Shown: piece after piece, positions 1 to 7,867 of the stretch | Layout of the letters: each line of letters opens with the position of its first letter | How positions within the stretch are numbered: position 1 is the stretch's first letter | Assembly: GCA_900542045.1 (NCBI GenBank) | Contig: UQMI01000073.1 | Location: 1 to 12,725, forward strand | DNA: 12,725 nucleotides | Origin: an uncultured Blautia sp. | Lineage (GTDB): Bacteria; Bacillota; Clostridia; Lachnospirales; Lachnospiraceae | Direction of reading: 5' to 3' | Program-made: the position numbers and the translations under genes | The notes under the pieces: generated by a model | What the model was told of the DNA's origin: nothing | Seen by the model: the letters and a program-made list of their open reading frames with translations, nothing else | Database searches by the model: none

Positions 1-1019
1 TCTTCCGGAAGAGATTCCACCGCATTTCGCTGAACCACACCATTGAGGAAGAGCACTTCATTGTACATGGACAGGAGTGTGGGAATATCCAGTTCCTGGG
101 GACAGTGATCCACACAGTATCTGCATGCCGTACAGGGCAGCGCATCCACCAGACCGCCTGCCACCTGAAGCAGCGCTTTCATTTCCTCTTCTGTCAGCGG
201 CTTCTCCTGGGAATAGATCTCGATATTTTCCTTCAGCTGTTCCATATTGGACATTCCGGACAGAGTCATGGTTACCCCGGGAATGGTCTGCAGGAAACGG
301 AATCCCCAGCCCGGGATGCTTTCCTGGGGACGAAGAGCCCTCAGTGCCGCAGCGCGTTCCTCCGGAAGATTGGCCAGCTTTCCGCCCCGCAGCGGTTCCA
401 TGACCCAGACAGGAAGCTTGTATTCTTCCAGAAGCTCCACCTTTGCTTTGGCATTCTGCAGTGTCCAGTCCAGATAATTCAGCTGGATCTGGCAGAACTC
501 CATTTCCTTGCCATAGGCATCCAGAAAACGCTTCATCGTATCATAACGGCCATGCACGGAAAATCCCAGATGACGGATCCGGCCATTTTCTTTCTGCTTT
601 AACAGATATTCCAGGATCCCATACTGCGGATCCAGATACTGCTCAATATTTTTTTCATACACATTGTGAAACAGATAAAAATCAAAATATTCCACCTGGC
701 ATTTTTTCAGCTGCTCTTCGAAAATAGCCTCAACCTTGTCCATATTTCCCAGATCATAGCCGGGAAATTTGCTGGCCAGATAATAACTTTCTCTGGGATG
801 TCCGGACAGGACCTTTCCGGTCACCCTTTCTGAATTGCCGCCATGGTAGCCATAGGCCGTATCAAAATAATTAACCCCATGGGCCAGGGCATAGTCCACC
901 ATCTCCGCTGTCTTCTTCTCATCAATGGGAGAACTGGCGTCTTCACCGGTTACGGGCAGACGCATGGTCCCCAGTCCCAGAGCGGACAGCTGTAAATCCT
1001 GAAATTCTTTATAAATCAT
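1..1019 (-). CDS. Aldo/keto reductase with C-terminal 4Fe-4S ferredoxin-like motif (partial, runs off left edge)
   Basis: The gene starts at ATG 1019-1017 behind an excellent GGAGGAGGAA ribosome binding site. It stays open for 339 codons to the window edge, so the C-terminus is missing. The N-terminal part is an aldo/keto reductase TIM barrel: GLGTMRLP near residues 15-22, NYFDTAYGYHGG (50-61) carrying the tetrad residues Asp53 and Tyr58, Lys84 in LASKFPG, and His118 in FYLFHNV. Near the end is CTACRYCVDHCP, with Cys296, Cys299, Cys302 and Cys306. This C-x2-C-x2-C-x3-C pattern is typical of the subfamily of predicted oxidoreductases with a ferredoxin tail that is common in anaerobes. The family reduces aldehydes, ketones or sugars with NAD(P)H; the substrate here cannot be told. 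It lies 69 bp downstream of the AraC-type regulator with no clear terminator between, so co-transcription is likely. Confidence 0.92.
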   Translation of the reverse strand, partial: MIYKEFQDLQLSALGLGTMRLPVTGEDASSPIDEKKTAEMVDYALAHGVNYFDTAYGYHGGNSERVTGKVLSGHPRESYYLASKFPGYDLGNMDKVEAIFEEQLKKCQVEYFDFYLFHNVYEKNIEQYLDPQYGILEYLLKQKENGRIRHLGFSVHGRYDTMKRFLDAYGKEMEFCQIQLNYLDWTLQNAKAKVELLEEYKLPVWVMEPLRGGKLANLPEERAAALRALRPQESIPGWGFRFLQTIPGVTMTLSGMSNMEQLKENIEIYSQEKPLTEEEMKALLQVAGGLVDALPCTACRYCVDHCPQELDIPTLLSMYNEVLFLNGVVQRNAVESLPE

Positions 1020-1088
1020 GCTTGTTCCTCCTCCTTGTAAACCTCTTCTCGCAGCCGATTTGACACTGCCGTCTGCAGGATCAGCGGG

Positions 1089-2066
1089 CTACATAGTATC
1101 TGACGAAGTATTCTGCGCTTTGCTCTTCCAGACAAAATCCGTTTTTAGCATACCAGCTGGAGTCTGCTCCATGTCAAGCTTTTTTGATTCTTTTTTATAA
1201 TCTCTGGGAGAGCGGCCCATATATTTCCGAAACACCTTGGAATAATAGCCGGCATCCTCAAAACCGCAGGAATAAGCGGCATCTGTAACTGAACATTCTG
1301 GGTTTTCCAGTACCGAAAGGCTCTGCTCCACCCGGTAGCGCTGCAGATATTCAAACAGAGATTCCCGCATATACCTTTTAAAAAACCGGCAGCATTCACT
1401 TTTGCAGAAAGGAACTGCCCCTGCAATTTCTTCCAGAGTTATTTTTTTGCTGTAGTTTTCATGAATAAAGCCCAGGATCTTTTTCAGCCGCTTCAATTCT
1501 CTTGGAAGGATTCTGGGCTTTTCAACAGCAAACGCCTCCTGATGCTCCAACAGCAGCAGCCATATTTCCTCCAGGGCAATCTGCATTCGAAATTCATAAA
1601 AATCTTCCGCGCCGTCCCAGAGGTTGATCAACTGTTTCATTTTCTGCCGGATTCCGGCATGCCACGGCTGACTCCCGTCAAAACACACCGAAGAACAGTC
1701 ATAATCGTCCACCAGAGGTTCCACATATTTTTTCTGAAACAGACTCCCTTCAAACCCGTAAAGCAGCCTGGGATCGAATGTAATACTGATATATCGGCAG
1801 ATCTGCCTGTCGATGGCATGACCGCTGTGCAGGGCGTTGGAATTTCCAAATAATACATTCCCTTTTCGGAGATGATAAGCGGTTCCATTAATCTGATAGA
1901 CCATCTCCCCTTCCTCCACCAGAGTTAATTCCATTTCCGGATGCCAGTGCCAAGAAAACGTGGAAAACTCATAATCTGTAATGCTTTCTCTGCTCACAAG
2001 AAGAGGAAATGCATATTCGCCGTGGCGTTTCATTTCTCTTTGATTCCGGTTGATCTGTATCTGCAC
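1089..2066 (-). CDS. AraC family transcriptional regulator with N-terminal cupin-type domain
   Basis: A 325-aa cytoplasmic DNA-binding regulator. The start is GTG at 2066, chosen because AAAGGAGAG lies about seven bases upstream; the first internal ATG (residue 12) has no such site. The N-terminal 100 residues look like a cupin effector-binding domain: SWHWHPEMEL at 38-47 is the usual histidine-rich strand and LRKGNVLFGN follows at 66-75. The C-terminus carries the paired helix-turn-helix of AraC/XylS proteins: first HTH about 209-231 (ITLEEIAGAVPF) and second about 258-290, with the conserved AAYSCGFEDAGYYSKVFRKY-type signature and GRSPRDYKK. Regulators of this layout usually sense sugars. 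It is divergent from the galactokinase-family gene and upstream of the aldo/keto reductase, so it may control one or both; that is inference from position. Confidence 0.93.
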   Translation of the reverse strand: MQIQINRNQREMKRHGEYAFPLLVSRESITDYEFSTFSWHWHPEMELTLVEEGEMVYQINGTAYHLRKGNVLFGNSNALHSGHAIDRQICRYISITFDPRLLYGFEGSLFQKKYVEPLVDDYDCSSVCFDGSQPWHAGIRQKMKQLINLWDGAEDFYEFRMQIALEEIWLLLLEHQEAFAVEKPRILPRELKRLKKILGFIHENYSKKITLEEIAGAVPFCKSECCRFFKRYMRESLFEYLQRYRVEQSLSVLENPECSVTDAAYSCGFEDAGYYSKVFRKYMGRSPRDYKKESKKLDMEQTPAGMLKTDFVWKSKAQNTSSDTM

Positions 2067-2215
2067 CCTGTTCTCTCCTTTTCCTCATATGGATTCTACA
2101 AAAACGCAATATATTCCAAATAATCTCCAGTATTTTACTAGAAATATCTAATTAAATACATTATGATGGCATTAACACAGAAGATATCCGGCGGATTTAT
2201 GCTCCACCTGGTATC

Positions 2216-2243
2216 ATTATAATTCAAATACTGTTACAGTCAA
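2216..2243 (-). promoter_or_regulatory. Candidate promoter of the araC-type gene, overlapping the galactokinase upstream region
   Basis: On the minus strand TTGACT (2238-2243) is followed after 16 bp by TATAAT (2216-2221), a near-consensus sigma-A promoter. Transcription would start near 2209 and give a leader of about 140 nt before the GTG start of the regulator. The -35 box lies only about 22 bp upstream of the galactokinase start codon, inside that gene's expected 5' leader. Predicted from sequence only. Confidence 0.6.
2218..2223 (+). promoter_or_regulatory. Candidate -10 box of the galactokinase-family gene
   Basis: A perfect TATAAT on the plus strand, 41 bp before the galactokinase start codon and part of the self-complementary ATTATAAT at 2216-2223. 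No good -35 box is present at the right distance upstream (the sequence there is about ATTTAT). This is the usual look of a promoter that needs an activator such as the divergent AraC-type protein. The assignment is tentative. Confidence 0.4.
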
Positions 2244-2264
2244 GAAATACAGGGAGGTTTTGTC

Positions 2265-3521
2265 ATGTTTGACACACAGAAAGCAGAAGCCGTACTCACA
2301 GAGATCTACGGCAAAGAAAATGTAATCGCACAGCAGGCCCGCTTTGCGCATCTGCATGAGGCCTTTGCCAGCCGCTTCCAGGAAGCTCCTACGGATTATT
2401 TTACCGCACCGGGAAGAACAGAGATCCTGGGCAACCACACAGACCATAATCACGGAAAAGTCCTGACCGGAAGCATCGCCATGGATACAGTGGCAGCTGC
2501 CAGAGCCAACGGAACACACCTGGTACACATCATCAGCGAAAACTACAACCAGGATCTGACACTGGATCTGGAACACCTGGATCAGAACTGCCCCCACAGC
2601 GGCACCTATGCACTTCTCGTGGGTATTTTTGAAGCCACTGCCAAAATGGGATATCAGGTGGATGGTTTCGACGCCTATGTATCCACCGATGTAATCGGCG
2701 CTGCCGGCGTCAGCTCTTCTGCATCCTTCGAAATGCTGATCTGTGCCATGATCAACTATTTCTTTAATAACAGCGCCATGGATTATGTGACCTACGCCAA
2801 GATCGGCCAGTATGCCGAACACAATTACTGGGACAAAAAATCCGGTCTTCTGGATCAGATGGCCTGCGCCGTGGGTGGTACCGTCTATATCGACTTCAAG
2901 GAAGAGATCCCCTATGTGGAAAAACTGGATTTTGGCTACAGCCAGCTGGGCTATGATCTGATCATCGTCAACACCGGCAAAGGCCACGCCGATCTCAGCG
3001 AAGAATACTCTTCTGTTCCCAAGGAAATGAAAGAAGCTGCCGCAGTATTCGGCAAGGAAGTTCTGGCTGAGGTTTCCGAAGAAGAATTCCTGAGCCACAT
3101 CACAGAAGTAAGAGAAAAATGCGGCGACCGTTCCGTACTCCGTGCCCTTCACTTCTTCGGAGAACAGCAGCGGGTGGATCAGGCTGTAAAAGCCATTCGG
3201 GAAAACGATGCCGATACCTTCTTAAACTGCATTACCCAGTCCGGCAACTCTTCCTGGAAATGGCTGCAGAACTGCTATCCTACCGGCGCAGCAAAAGAAC
3301 AGCCTGTCTCCGTTGCCCTTGCCCTTACTGAGATCTTCATCCAGAAAAAAGGCCAGGGTTACTGCAGGATCCACGGTGGCGGCTTCGCAGGCGTTATCGC
3401 AGCAATCCTTCCAAAAGAACTCACAGATGAGTATGTTTCCTATATGACGCCTTATATGGGCAGAGAAAATATCTATCCTATGAACATCCGTCAGACCGGG
3501 TCCGTGCATATCGATTTCTGA
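2265..3521 (+). CDS. Galactokinase-family GHMP kinase with a non-classical sugar-binding motif
   Basis: A 418-aa cytoplasmic sugar kinase; the start ATG follows AGGGAGG. All three GHMP kinase motifs are present. Motif 1 is APGRTEILGNHTDHNHG (48-64), with Arg51 and Asp60 at the expected active-site positions. Motif 2, the ATP loop, is GAAGVSSSASFE (145-156). Motif 3 is IHGGGFAGVIAAI (369-381). SGLLDQMAC places the catalytic aspartate at Asp197. Length is slightly above the usual 380-400 aa. Classical GalK reads GEHTDYN where this protein has GNHTDHN, so a glutamate that contacts galactose in characterised enzymes is replaced by Asn57. Galactose phosphorylation (Leloir entry) is the default call, but another hexose or hexosamine is possible. 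It stands alone rather than with galT/galE, opposite the AraC-type regulator, and ends before a hairpin series. Confidence 0.88.
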   Translation: MFDTQKAEAVLTEIYGKENVIAQQARFAHLHEAFASRFQEAPTDYFTAPGRTEILGNHTDHNHGKVLTGSIAMDTVAAARANGTHLVHIISENYNQDLTLDLEHLDQNCPHSGTYALLVGIFEATAKMGYQVDGFDAYVSTDVIGAAGVSSSASFEMLICAMINYFFNNSAMDYVTYAKIGQYAEHNYWDKKSGLLDQMACAVGGTVYIDFKEEIPYVEKLDFGYSQLGYDLIIVNTGKGHADLSEEYSSVPKEMKEAAAVFGKEVLAEVSEEEFLSHITEVREKCGDRSVLRALHFFGEQQRVDQAVKAIRENDADTFLNCITQSGNSSWKWLQNCYPTGAAKEQPVSVALALTEIFIQKKGQGYCRIHGGGFAGVIAAILPKELTDEYVSYMTPYMGRENIYPMNIRQTGSVHIDF

Positions 3522-3546
3522 TCCGGACCGCCGGGATACCCCGCCG

Positions 3547-3571
3547 AAGAGAAGGCAGGATGCCTTCTCTT
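3547..3571 (+). terminator. Perfect 11-bp hairpin after the galactokinase-family gene
   Basis: Perfect 11-bp inverted repeat AAGAGAAGGCA / TGCCTTCTCTT with a GGA loop, beginning 25 bp after the stop codon. Only a short T stretch accompanies it (TTT, mostly inside the stem), so it may be a weak terminator or an mRNA 3'-end stabiliser. Confidence 0.5.
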
Positions 3572-3597
3572 TGGACGGAACAGTCAAAATGAAACTG

Positions 3598-3624
3598 GCT
3601 GTTTCTCCTTAAGGAGAATACAGC
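3598..3624. repeat. Inverted repeat centred on a 14-bp perfect palindrome
   Basis: TCTCCTTAAGGAGA at 3604-3617 is a perfect palindrome. It extends outward to GCTGT / ACAGC with one bulged base, giving a stem of about 12 bp around a TTAA loop. It lies between the two other hairpins of the convergent intergenic region. No T-run follows on either strand, so it is not a stand-alone terminator. Confidence 0.55.
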
Positions 3625-3627
3625 AAA

Positions 3628-3659
3628 GAGCTGGCTCCATAACGGGCCAGCCCTTTTTT
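3628..3659 (+). terminator. Intrinsic terminator of the galactokinase-family transcript
   Basis: A GC-rich stem (GCTGGCTC at 3630-3637 with GGGCCAGC at 3644-3651; one G.T pair, loop CATAAC) is followed by CC and six Ts (3654-3659). The T-run overlaps the stop codon of the convergent membrane-protein gene (3658-3660), so the two transcription units meet end to end here. Confidence 0.8.
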
Positions 3660-4545
3660 ATCCTTTGGCGCGATCCGATTTTCCGAATCCCCTCTCTTCT
3701 TTTTCTTTTATAACAGCGTCCTCTTCTTCCACGATCCTGAGGAAGTCCGCTTCCTTCTTCTTCATCCTGGGAATAAACCGTTTCGCAAAACGCCCTTTCC
3801 CCCTGTGCTTCACATAGAAATAGCCAACTACAGAAAATACAACTGCACCAATAAAATTTACAAATAAGTCTTTCATGGTGTCCAAAAGACCAATATCCAG
3901 ATACCCGCCCAGTCCCAGAGACTCTCCATGGATCATGACATCCTCAATATCCCGGATATGGTATACGGTAGTTCCGCCTGTCGGATCCAGCATAACCGTA
4001 TTAATATTGTGGATAATCGTATCTTTCTGCATATCCATTCCCAGAAACGTATCCACCCCGCATTCAAAAAATTCCCAAAGTACTCCAATGGTCATGGAAA
4101 AACAAAATGCCACAATAGCCACAAACAATGGCGACAGATTCAACTTCACACGGCTGTCTTCATTCAGTATATCCACCAGAGAAAAACCGATGGCTGCTGC
4201 CAGAAAACCATTCATTGTATGCAGCATGGTATCCCAGTAGGGAAATTTGGTATAATAGGAGCCAATCTCTCCCATGATCTCTGCGGCAAAAATAAACAGC
4301 AGAATAATAATTTCCAGGGTAGTCGGCAGTTCGATCTTCAGCTGCACCTGGAGAAAACTGGGAATGATCAGCAAAAGCAATGTGAGTACACAATAAAATA
4401 CATTCTCGTAATTTCTGTTGAATATCTGAAGTACCATCACCAGGATCACCAGCATACGCAGTACTACATACACCATAAATGAACTTTTATGTTCACGGAT
4501 CTCCATCATGATGGCTTTCCATCTCTTTTTCATCTTGTCTCGCAT
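3658..4545 (-). CDS. YjdF/DUF2238-like multi-pass membrane protein
   Basis: A 295-aa membrane protein, last in the K+/phosphate gene train, beginning 13 bp after the DUF368 gene with AAAGGA nine bases before its ATG. About six hydrophobic segments are visible: roughly 25-40, 47-65, 76-94, 108-125, 138-158 and 225-245. Polar signatures lie at the membrane borders: YWDTMLHTMNGFLAAAIG (103-120, Trp104, Asp105, His109), GVLWEFFECGVD (154-165, Glu158, Glu161) and DTMKDLFVNFIGA (222-234). The W-D-x3-H and L-W-E-x2-E pattern resembles the E. coli YjdF (DUF2238) family, recalled from memory rather than searched. A long soluble loop (about 166-216) separates the last two helices. The tail (250-295) is highly charged, like a cytoplasmic extension. 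No biochemical function is known for the family; position suggests a role with the transporters or DUF368. Confidence 0.8.
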   Translation of the reverse strand: MRDKMKKRWKAIMMEIREHKSSFMVYVVLRMLVILVMVLQIFNRNYENVFYCVLTLLLLIIPSFLQVQLKIELPTTLEIIILLFIFAAEIMGEIGSYYTKFPYWDTMLHTMNGFLAAAIGFSLVDILNEDSRVKLNLSPLFVAIVAFCFSMTIGVLWEFFECGVDTFLGMDMQKDTIIHNINTVMLDPTGGTTVYHIRDIEDVMIHGESLGLGGYLDIGLLDTMKDLFVNFIGAVVFSVVGYFYVKHRGKGRFAKRFIPRMKKKEADFLRIVEEEDAVIKEKEERGFGKSDRAKG

Positions 4546-4558
4546 TTACAGCAATCCT

Positions 4559-5383
4559 TTATTCTTCTGTTTTTTCTATTTCCTGCCGGGATAGAAAATA
4601 AATAACAGCAAATCCTGCCACAAGTGTTATCACACAGATCGGCATCTGCCCCAGGGAAGGAACCCCTGGAAAGACCTCTCCCACAGAGCCAATCACAAAT
4701 CCTAATATGATCATATACGTAGGCTGGGGATACTGGTTCATAGCCCGTTCCAGGATCCGTGTAGTCAGAAGGATTCCCAGAAGCAGTCCTACTGCCAGCG
4801 GCACTAAAAATGGCAGATACAAACTTCCTATGGATTCCATCAGCACATCATACAGTCCCATGACCAGCATCAGATAAGACACGCTGATTCCCGGGAGGAT
4901 CAAAGCCACAGCCGCAATGATTCCAGCGATCACAGGCATAATCATATCATCCACTCCACCATTCAGCTCCATGGAAAAACCTCCAGTGGGCATTTTTGAC
5001 AGAAGAACCACAAGTACGATACCCACGATAATATATACCGGGATTTTCCAGGAAAACGAAGTGATCTCTGCCTGCTTGTAGATCAGAGGAATGCCGCCGG
5101 CCACAGCCCCCATAAAAAAATACAGCATCGGCATGGGATACCGGTTGATCAGTCCCAGCAGCGGATTGGCAAACAGAATCATTCCAACCCCGGCTCCCAG
5201 GCAAAATACCAGCAGGAACAGAAAATTATTTTTCTTATCCTTCAAAAAAGAACTGACAGAAGATACCAGCCTGCCGTAAATTCCCAGAATCATTGCCATA
5301 GAACCCCCGCTTACGCCAGGTACCAGCATGGTTCCACCCACAATCATTCCTTTCAGTGCAACGATTGCCTTGCGATCTTTCAT
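4559..5383 (-). CDS. DUF368 family membrane protein, candidate undecaprenyl-phosphate translocase (PopT family)
   Basis: A 274-aa membrane protein; ATG preceded by AAAGGA. It shows the DUF368 signature GGTMLVPGVSGGSMAMILG (residues 16-34) and a matching element in the second half, LILPGISVSYLMLVMGLYD (161-179). A second pair of related segments is LYFFMGAVAGGIP (87-99) and MIILGFVIGSVGEVFPG (224-240). The protein is therefore an internal duplication of two half-domains, as expected for a carrier with pseudo-twofold symmetry. DUF368 proteins have been reported as translocases that return undecaprenyl phosphate across the membrane for peptidoglycan and other envelope polymers, with fitness effects that depend on conditions. 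That assignment is from the family, not shown here. The gene lies 66 bp after the DUF47 gene with no terminator between. Confidence 0.9.
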   Translation of the reverse strand: MKDRKAIVALKGMIVGGTMLVPGVSGGSMAMILGIYGRLVSSVSSFLKDKKNNFLFLLVFCLGAGVGMILFANPLLGLINRYPMPMLYFFMGAVAGGIPLIYKQAEITSFSWKIPVYIIVGIVLVVLLSKMPTGGFSMELNGGVDDMIMPVIAGIIAAVALILPGISVSYLMLVMGLYDVLMESIGSLYLPFLVPLAVGLLLGILLTTRILERAMNQYPQPTYMIILGFVIGSVGEVFPGVPSLGQMPICVITLVAGFAVIYFLSRQEIEKTEE

Positions 5384-5449
5384 AAATAAATCCTTTCTTT
5401 ATGTCATGTCATATTCCGCTCTTACTGCAAACTGTTTTCTCAGTGATTT

Positions 5450-6073
5450 TTATGAGTTTTTCATTACCACAGACTCTACGGTATCCGCCACATGCTCACA
5501 CAGATCCGCACATTTTTCCAGATAGTCATAGATTTCTCTCCAGGCCATAATATGCATTGCGTCTTTCCCTTCTGTATGAAGTGCGCGCATACTGGAAATA
5601 AACAGTTTATCCGCCTCTTCTTCCATGGAATTAATATGAATAATCCGCTCTTTTAATGTGCGGGAATGACGGAAATCCGCAAAATCCTTCAGCATATTAC
5701 AAACTTCCTCACAGCACTGGATCACCAGGTCCAGAAGCTGGATGGCTTCCGGCTGTATGGTCTGTACATTATTGATATAGATCCGTATCATAACTTCCTC
5801 GATCTTATCTGTCATCTCATCCACCAGATGGCTCAGAGACACCAGGTCCTCACGTTCAATAGGAGTAACGAAAGCCTTTGCCAGACGGTCTGTGAGCTCA
5901 TGTTTTTTCTCATCGGCCGCATTCTCGATTAAATGCATTTCATTTAACCGGTCATAGGCTTCTTCCGGCTTAAAATTACTCAAAACATCTTTTAATAAAT
6001 GTGCCGCCTGGCAGGAGTATTCCGCACATGCTGTAAAATTATCAAAATAAAAAGCATCCTGTTTTTTTGACAT
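5450..6073 (-). CDS. DUF47 family (PhoU-like) protein, accessory to the PiT phosphate permease
   Basis: A 207-aa soluble, all-helical protein with GGAGGAAAT nine bases before its ATG. It shows the family's acidic metal-site repeats: ENAADEKKHE at 50-59, a central VDEMTDKIEE (84-93), EEEAD at 151-155 and EKCADLCEHVADTVES at 186-201. The conserved FVTPIEREDL lies at 68-77. DUF47 proteins share the PhoU fold and are almost always encoded next to PiT permeases, where they are thought to modulate phosphate transport. Here the gene begins 23 bp after the permease stop, the usual arrangement. Confidence 0.92.
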   Translation of the reverse strand: MSKKQDAFYFDNFTACAEYSCQAAHLLKDVLSNFKPEEAYDRLNEMHLIENAADEKKHELTDRLAKAFVTPIEREDLVSLSHLVDEMTDKIEEVMIRIYINNVQTIQPEAIQLLDLVIQCCEEVCNMLKDFADFRHSRTLKERIIHINSMEEEADKLFISSMRALHTEGKDAMHIMAWREIYDYLEKCADLCEHVADTVESVVMKNS

Positions 6074-6096
6074 TTGTAATTTCCTCCATTTTTTTC

Positions 6097-7149
6097 TTAT
6101 AAAATGTACATAAACAGCTTCGCCATCACAAAACTAATCAAACCACAGCCGGGAAATGTAAAAATCCAGGTCAGCATCATATCTTTTACCACATTGAAAT
6201 TAATGGCTGAGATACGCTTTACAGCTCCTACTCCCATAATCGCACTGGTTTTAGTATGAGTGGTGGAAACCGGAATACCCAGCAGACTCGAATACAGAAG
6301 ACAAAGCGCCCCGGCCAGGTCAGCAGAAAATCCCTGATAGCGTTCCAGTTTTACCATATCCATTCCCACAGACTTGATGATCTTTTCTCCTCCAACGCTG
6401 GTACCAACGCCCATGACCAAACTGCACAGCAGCATCAGCCACACCGGGATCATCATGCCTTGTACGGAATTTTGTCCGTTGGAAAAGGCCATTCCCAGAA
6501 ATAATACACCAATAAACTTCTGTCCGTCCTGAGCCCCATGCATAAAGCTCATGGCTGCCGCCCCGGCAATCTGCGCTCCGGCAAAAAAGCGGTTTGCTTT
6601 GGAACGCTCCACCCCGTAACAGATGATTGTAATAATCTTGCAGACTACCCAGCCAGTGACAAAGCCAAGGATCAAACTCAACACCAGTCCATATAATACT
6701 TTGATCCATTCCTGCCCGTTAATGCCGCCAATACCTCCCTGAATCGCAATGGCAGCACCGGAAAGACCGGCAATCAGACTGTGGCTCTCACTGGTAGGTA
6801 TTCCCAAAAACGACGCTGAAACACTGTAGATCACAATCGACAACAAAGCAGCACACAAAGCGATCAATGCTTCGTGAGTACTGTTTCCAAAATCTACCAT
6901 ATTGCTGATAGTAGAAGCAACCGAGCTGTTGATCTGCGTCATGACAAATACGCCCAGAAAATTAAATATCGCGCTCATCCATATTGCCGGACGTACTCCC
7001 ATACACCGGGTAGTAATGCAGGTCGCAATGGCATTTGGTGCATCCGTCCATCCATTGACAAAAATAACTCCCAGAGTAAACAGCGTTGTAACTGCCAATG
7101 CCGGACTCCCTATCACCTGTTGACAGAAATTTAAAAATGATATTTCCAT
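6097..7149 (-). CDS. PiT family inorganic phosphate transporter
   Basis: A 350-aa polytopic permease for low-affinity phosphate uptake, cation-coupled in the family. Both halves of the PiT duplication are recognisable. First half: NGWTDAPNAIAT (32-43) and GIPTSESHSLIAGLSGAA (116-133). Second half: FMHGAQDGQKFIGV (202-215), VGTSVGGEKIIKSVG (248-262) and GIPVSTTHTKTSAIMGVG (291-308). The paired asparagine/aspartate and Ser/Thr-His motifs are the phosphate-binding elements of the family. There is no long central hydrophilic domain, so it is a compact version. The start ATG follows AGGAAAGGGG. It sits 22 bp after ktrA and 23 bp before the DUF47 gene. Confidence 0.95.
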   Translation of the reverse strand: MEISFLNFCQQVIGSPALAVTTLFTLGVIFVNGWTDAPNAIATCITTRCMGVRPAIWMSAIFNFLGVFVMTQINSSVASTISNMVDFGNSTHEALIALCAALLSIVIYSVSASFLGIPTSESHSLIAGLSGAAIAIQGGIGGINGQEWIKVLYGLVLSLILGFVTGWVVCKIITIICYGVERSKANRFFAGAQIAGAAAMSFMHGAQDGQKFIGVLFLGMAFSNGQNSVQGMMIPVWLMLLCSLVMGVGTSVGGEKIIKSVGMDMVKLERYQGFSADLAGALCLLYSSLLGIPVSTTHTKTSAIMGVGAVKRISAINFNVVKDMMLTWIFTFPGCGLISFVMAKLFMYIL

Positions 7150-7171
7150 AAATGGCCCCTTTCCTCTTTTG

Positions 7172-7843
7172 TTAAGAACACATTACGCGTTCAAATTCAT
7201 CAATTCTATTCACTTTCCCAATTACTACAATAATATCATCTTTCTTCAGTACATATTCCGGAGCCACTTCAATTGTTGTAATCTCTTCACTCTCTATCGC
7301 TATAATATTCAGACCAAATCTCTTACGGATATCGATTTCTTTGATCGTATGCCCGACAATTTTTCCCTCGATTTTCAACTGACGGATCTCAATACTGTGA
7401 TCCAGGGAAATATATTCCAGAAAATTATTGGATACAAGTCTTTTTCCCAGACGGAAAGCCATGTCTTTTTCGGGATATACTACCTCTGCTCCAATTTTTT
7501 TCAGGACTGATCCCTGATCCTGGCTGAGAGCCTTGGAAATCACATGCGGCACTCCCAGCTCGATCACCCGCATTGTGGTTAATATACTCATATCCATCTG
7601 TTCACCGATGCATACAATCACCACATCACAATTCTGGATTCCGATCTCTTTGAGTGTTTCCAGATTCAAATTGTCGGCTACAAACGCATAGTCTGTATAC
7701 TGCCGGATCTCTTTTACCTTACTTTCATCTTTATCAATAACAATAACTTCCTTACCTGCTTCAGCCAGTACCATTGCCAGCGCCGTTCCAAAACGGCCCA
7801 GTCCAATGACACCGTATACATTCGCTTCCGCTCTTTTTTTCAT
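7172..7843 (-). CDS. ktrA: KtrA/TrkA-type RCK regulatory subunit of the K+ uptake system
   Basis: A 223-aa cytoplasmic protein, the usual KtrA length (a single RCK_N plus RCK_C unit, unlike the doubled TrkA of Proteobacteria). The N-terminal Rossmann domain shows GVIGLGRFGTALA (11-23, GxGxxG at 14-19) and the acidic end of strand 2 in VIVIDKDE (Asp37), fitting nucleotide binding (ATP/ADP or NAD). The C-terminal RCK_C domain covers about 138-220; in relatives this domain can bind c-di-AMP. KtrA forms an octameric ring that gates KtrB. The ATG is preceded by GGGAAAGGAAAT and lies 24 bp after the ktrB stop. A trkA label would be equally defensible. Confidence 0.93.
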   Translation of the reverse strand: MKKRAEANVYGVIGLGRFGTALAMVLAEAGKEVIVIDKDESKVKEIRQYTDYAFVADNLNLETLKEIGIQNCDVVIVCIGEQMDMSILTTMRVIELGVPHVISKALSQDQGSVLKKIGAEVVYPEKDMAFRLGKRLVSNNFLEYISLDHSIEIRQLKIEGKIVGHTIKEIDIRKRFGLNIIAIESEEITTIEVAPEYVLKKDDIIVVIGKVNRIDEFERVMCS

Positions 7844-7867
7844 AACTTATTTCCTTTCCCTTTCATT

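Noticed and set aside
105..602. 165-codon plus-strand frame at the left end
   Set aside because: It is antisense to the aldo/keto reductase, whose catalytic residues and Fe-S cysteines are clear; no start signals of its own.
1020..1088. Terminator between the AraC-type gene and the aldo/keto reductase
   Set aside because: Only a weak imperfect GCAG/CTGC pairing with no T-run; the genes are more likely co-transcribed.
2217..3152. 311-codon open frame on the minus strand opposite the galactokinase-family gene
   Set aside because: It lies almost wholly within a gene with all three GHMP motifs, has no ribosome binding site, and its composition (Cys, Phe and Val rich, no domain pattern) is that of an antisense shadow.
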